Of a DNA stretch of 64,000 nt, positions 62,646 to 64,000 are shown one piece after another (position 1 is the stretch's first letter; each line of letters starts with the position of its first letter). The notes beneath the pieces were generated by a model that searched no databases, was not told where the DNA came from, and saw nothing but the letters and a program-made list of their open reading frames with translations. Source of the DNA: Actinomycetes bacterium (GTDB lineage: Bacteria; Actinomycetota; Acidimicrobiia; Acidimicrobiales; RAAP-2); assembly GCA_021798955.1 (NCBI GenBank), contig JAJZBK010000004.1, positions 62,001 through 126,000 of the forward strand, written 5' to 3'. The translations under genes were made by a program, and so were the position numbers.

Positions 62646-63419
62646 GTGACCGATCTGCCCCGTGTCCTCGTGCTCGCAGGGACAACCGAGGCCAGCCACC
62701 TCGCCGAGGCGTTGACAGCGCGCGGCGACGTCGACGTCGTCACGTCGTTGGCCGGTCGGACGGCCAGCCCTGCGCCACTGCCCGGGCACCGCCGAACCGG
62801 CGGGTTCGGCGGTGTCGACGGGCTCGTCTCGTACCTCCGGGCCGAGCACGTCTCGGCGCTGGTGGACGCCACCCACCCCTTCGCCGCGGTGATGCGATGG
62901 CATGCGTCCGCAGCGTGCGAACGGACTGGGGTCCCGCGGCTCCGCCTCGAGCGGCCGCCGTGGCGAGCGCAGCCGGGAGACCGCTGGACCGCTGTCGACG
63001 ACCTGGCCGCGGCGGCGGCGGAGATCGCCACCGGCCCTTTTCGCCGCGTGCTCGTGACGACCGGTCGCAGCGAGCTGGCGGCCTTTGCCCCCGCCTCCGA
63101 TGGGAGCAGGAGCTGGCTCGTACGCACCATCGACCCTCCCGGACAGCTACCCCTCCACCCGGCAGCGGTCCTGCTCGGACGCGGCCCGTTCACCGTGCCG
63201 GAGGAGACGGCGCTCCTCGAGCGCCACCGGATCGACCTCGTCGTGACCAAGAACAGCGGCGGGGACGCCGCTGCCGCCAAGCTGGAGGCTGCCCGCCACC
63301 TGGGTGTGGCGGTCGTCGTCGTCAACCGTCCACCATCGCCGGCCGGGCCGGCAGCGAGCACGGCCGCCGAGGCACTGGCGTGGGTGTGCGCCGTGCTCGG
63401 TCTCCCGCGCACTGGTTGA
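62646..63419 (+). CDS. cobK: Precorrin-6A reductase
   Basis: A 257-residue NADPH-dependent reductase of the corrin ring: RVLVLAGTTEASHLAEALTARGDVDVVTSLAGRTASP, FGGVDGLVSYLRAEHVSALVDATHPFAAVMRWHASAACERTGVPRLRLERPPW, VLVTTGRSELAAF and DLVVTKNSGGDAAAAKLEAARHLGVAVVVVNRP are typical CobK/CbiJ blocks. GTG 62646 begins just outside the 5' edge of the riboswitch, on the opposite strand, so the two divergent promoters overlap closely. Confidence 0.94.
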   Translation: MTDLPRVLVLAGTTEASHLAEALTARGDVDVVTSLAGRTASPAPLPGHRRTGGFGGVDGLVSYLRAEHVSALVDATHPFAAVMRWHASAACERTGVPRLRLERPPWRAQPGDRWTAVDDLAAAAAEIATGPFRRVLVTTGRSELAAFAPASDGSRSWLVRTIDPPGQLPLHPAAVLLGRGPFTVPEETALLERHRIDLVVTKNSGGDAAAAKLEAARHLGVAVVVVNRPPSPAGPAASTAAEALAWVCAVLGLPRTG

Positions 63420-63490
63420 GCGCGCCGGAGGGACCTCGGCCGGGGACGCACGGTGTCGGTCCATCTGGGGCCCCGGAAGTGCTTCGCCAG

Positions 63491-63535
63491 GCCGTTACGT
63501 AGTCGGCCGTTACGTAGTCGGCCGTTACGTGGTTG
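63491..63535. repeat. 15-bp triplication at the cbiX-like stop
   Basis: Three copies of GCCGTTACGTAGTCG, the third with differences. The minus-strand TAA at 63525-63527 lies in the third copy. Confidence 0.9.
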
Positions 63536-64000
63536 CTGTCGTCTCCGGGCCGTGGCCGGAGTCGAGGCGAGCGACCGCGAGGTGGACGTGGCTGTGCCCG
63601 TCGTGGCTGTGCCCGTCGTGGCTGTGCCCGTCGTGGCTGTGCCCGTCGTGGCCGTGGTCGAGATGGTCAGCGGCGAGGTGGGAGTGGCCACTGCCACGGG
63701 CAAGGCCGACGCGGTCCTCGAGGCCGGGGTAGGGGTGACGGTAGGCGCAGGCGTCGCAGTTCGGGGTGATGCGGCCCTCGACCGCCTCGGCGATCCGGTC
63801 GAGGACGATCGACGTGAGCACCGGGCCGGTGCCGAGATAGCCGGCGTCGACGACCTCGATGCCCGTGGCCTCCTCGAAGCGACGGTAGTCCTCACGCATC
63901 CGCTCGAGGAGGACCCCCGTGGCGAGGAACCACGCCAGCACGCCGATCCGCTCGGCACCAAGACGACGAAGCTGGTCGAGCGCGTCGTAGACGTCAGGCC
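63525..64000 (-). CDS. CbiX-like sirohydrochlorin chelatase with His-rich tail (5' end outside window)
   Basis: The frame is open to the right edge, giving 158 C-terminal residues: DVYDALDQLRRLGAERIGVLAWFLATGVLLERMREDYRRFEEATGIEVVDAGYLGTGPVLTSIVLDRIAEAV is the second half of a CbiX-type chelatase. PNCDACAYRHPYPG adds a Cys-x2-Cys near the end. The tail then holds about 45 residues rich in His, Asp, Gly and Ser (HDGHSH repeats), a probable Co2+ or Ni2+ store. CbiX inserts Co2+ early (into sirohydrochlorin). Direction is convergent with cobK. Confidence 0.85.
   Translation of the reverse strand, partial: PDVYDALDQLRRLGAERIGVLAWFLATGVLLERMREDYRRFEEATGIEVVDAGYLGTGPVLTSIVLDRIAEAVEGRITPNCDACAYRHPYPGLEDRVGLARGSGHSHLAADHLDHGHDGHSHDGHSHDGHSHDGHSHVHLAVARLDSGHGPETTATT
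63588..63647. repeat. 15-bp in-frame array encoding the His-rich tail
   Basis: Four perfect copies of GTGGCTGTGCCCGTC encode D-G-H-S-H on the minus strand, so the metal-binding tail grew by duplication. Confidence 0.97.

Noticed and set aside
55424-63647. Repeat arrays considered as CRISPR
   Set aside because: Units are directly adjacent with no spacers, are 9-40 bp long and mostly lie inside genes; no cas genes are present.

Overview
The window is strongly GC-rich and densely coded. Start codons are often GTG, and neighbouring genes are commonly joined by 4-base ATGA or GTGA overlaps. Gene content (Kdp pump, VKOR-free thioredoxin 2, actinobacterial-type Hsp20 and IS30 remnants, CobN/ChlID cobaltochelatase, IclR and CaiB families) fits an actinobacterium. 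A deep-branching class such as Acidimicrobiia is a guess from gene style, not shown by the sequence.

Region 1 (1-21.6 kb) is housekeeping and ion transport. It opens inside kdpA, followed by kdpB, kdpC, a small OB-fold gene and a KdpD that has only the regulatory half (no histidine kinase). Then come a cupin, a TauE-type exporter, an aldo/keto reductase, polyphosphate kinase, inorganic pyrophosphatase, a CBS-pair protein, PurU and an alpha/beta hydrolase. A tRNA-Ala(TGC) is followed by a VapBC-type toxin-antitoxin pair and a scar: the C-terminal half of a large serine recombinase abutting a frameshifted piece that looks like a CtpI-type P-type ATPase. Beyond it lie thioredoxin 2, two TrkA-like RCK proteins and a type II P-type ATPase, all on the minus strand. 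The ATPase and the two TrkA genes are translationally coupled. A 5'-truncated PhoU-like (DUF47-like) gene with a 15-bp repeat expansion and a decayed IS30 transposase close this region.

Region 2 (22.4-30.8 kb) holds a diverged Hsp20, then a coupled set for pyruvate metabolism: a GltD-type FAD/NAD(P)H oxidoreductase with ferredoxin domains, a single-chain pyruvate:ferredoxin oxidoreductase (NifJ) and a dihydroorotate-dehydrogenase-like protein. An APC-family permease follows, with a palindrome just upstream.

Region 3 (30.9-49.5 kb, perhaps to 50.4 kb) is a catabolic gene cluster of unknown substrate. It has a branched-chain-amino-acid-type ABC importer (livHMGF plus binding protein), a cysteine-free Asp/Glu-racemase-fold protein, an EthD-like protein, an FAD dehydrogenase, an amidase, a split-barrel flavin protein, an Old-Yellow-Enzyme/FAD fusion, an SDR, an IclR regulator, a CaiB-type CoA-transferase, a cyclase-family hydrolase, a MmgE/PrpD protein and a dihydropyrimidinase-like amidohydrolase. 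Four copies of one 25-bp motif (GGAAC-N3-GTTYC-N7-GGAAC) stand in front of its transcription units. I read these as the operators of the cluster's own IclR protein.

Region 4 (50.5-64 kb) is cobalamin biosynthesis. A cobalamin riboswitch at about 62.46-62.62 kb faces a nine-gene minus-strand operon: cobQ, a FhuF-like 2Fe-2S protein, cobN, a fused chlI-chlD chelatase subunit, cobU, cobS, cbiB, a CobD/HisC aminotransferase and the SUMT gene. Every junction in it is overlapping. cobK is divergent, and a CbiX-like chelatase with a His-rich tail runs off the right edge.

Short tandem duplications recur across the whole window. Those inside genes have units divisible by three (usually 15 bp). Most of those outside genes do not.
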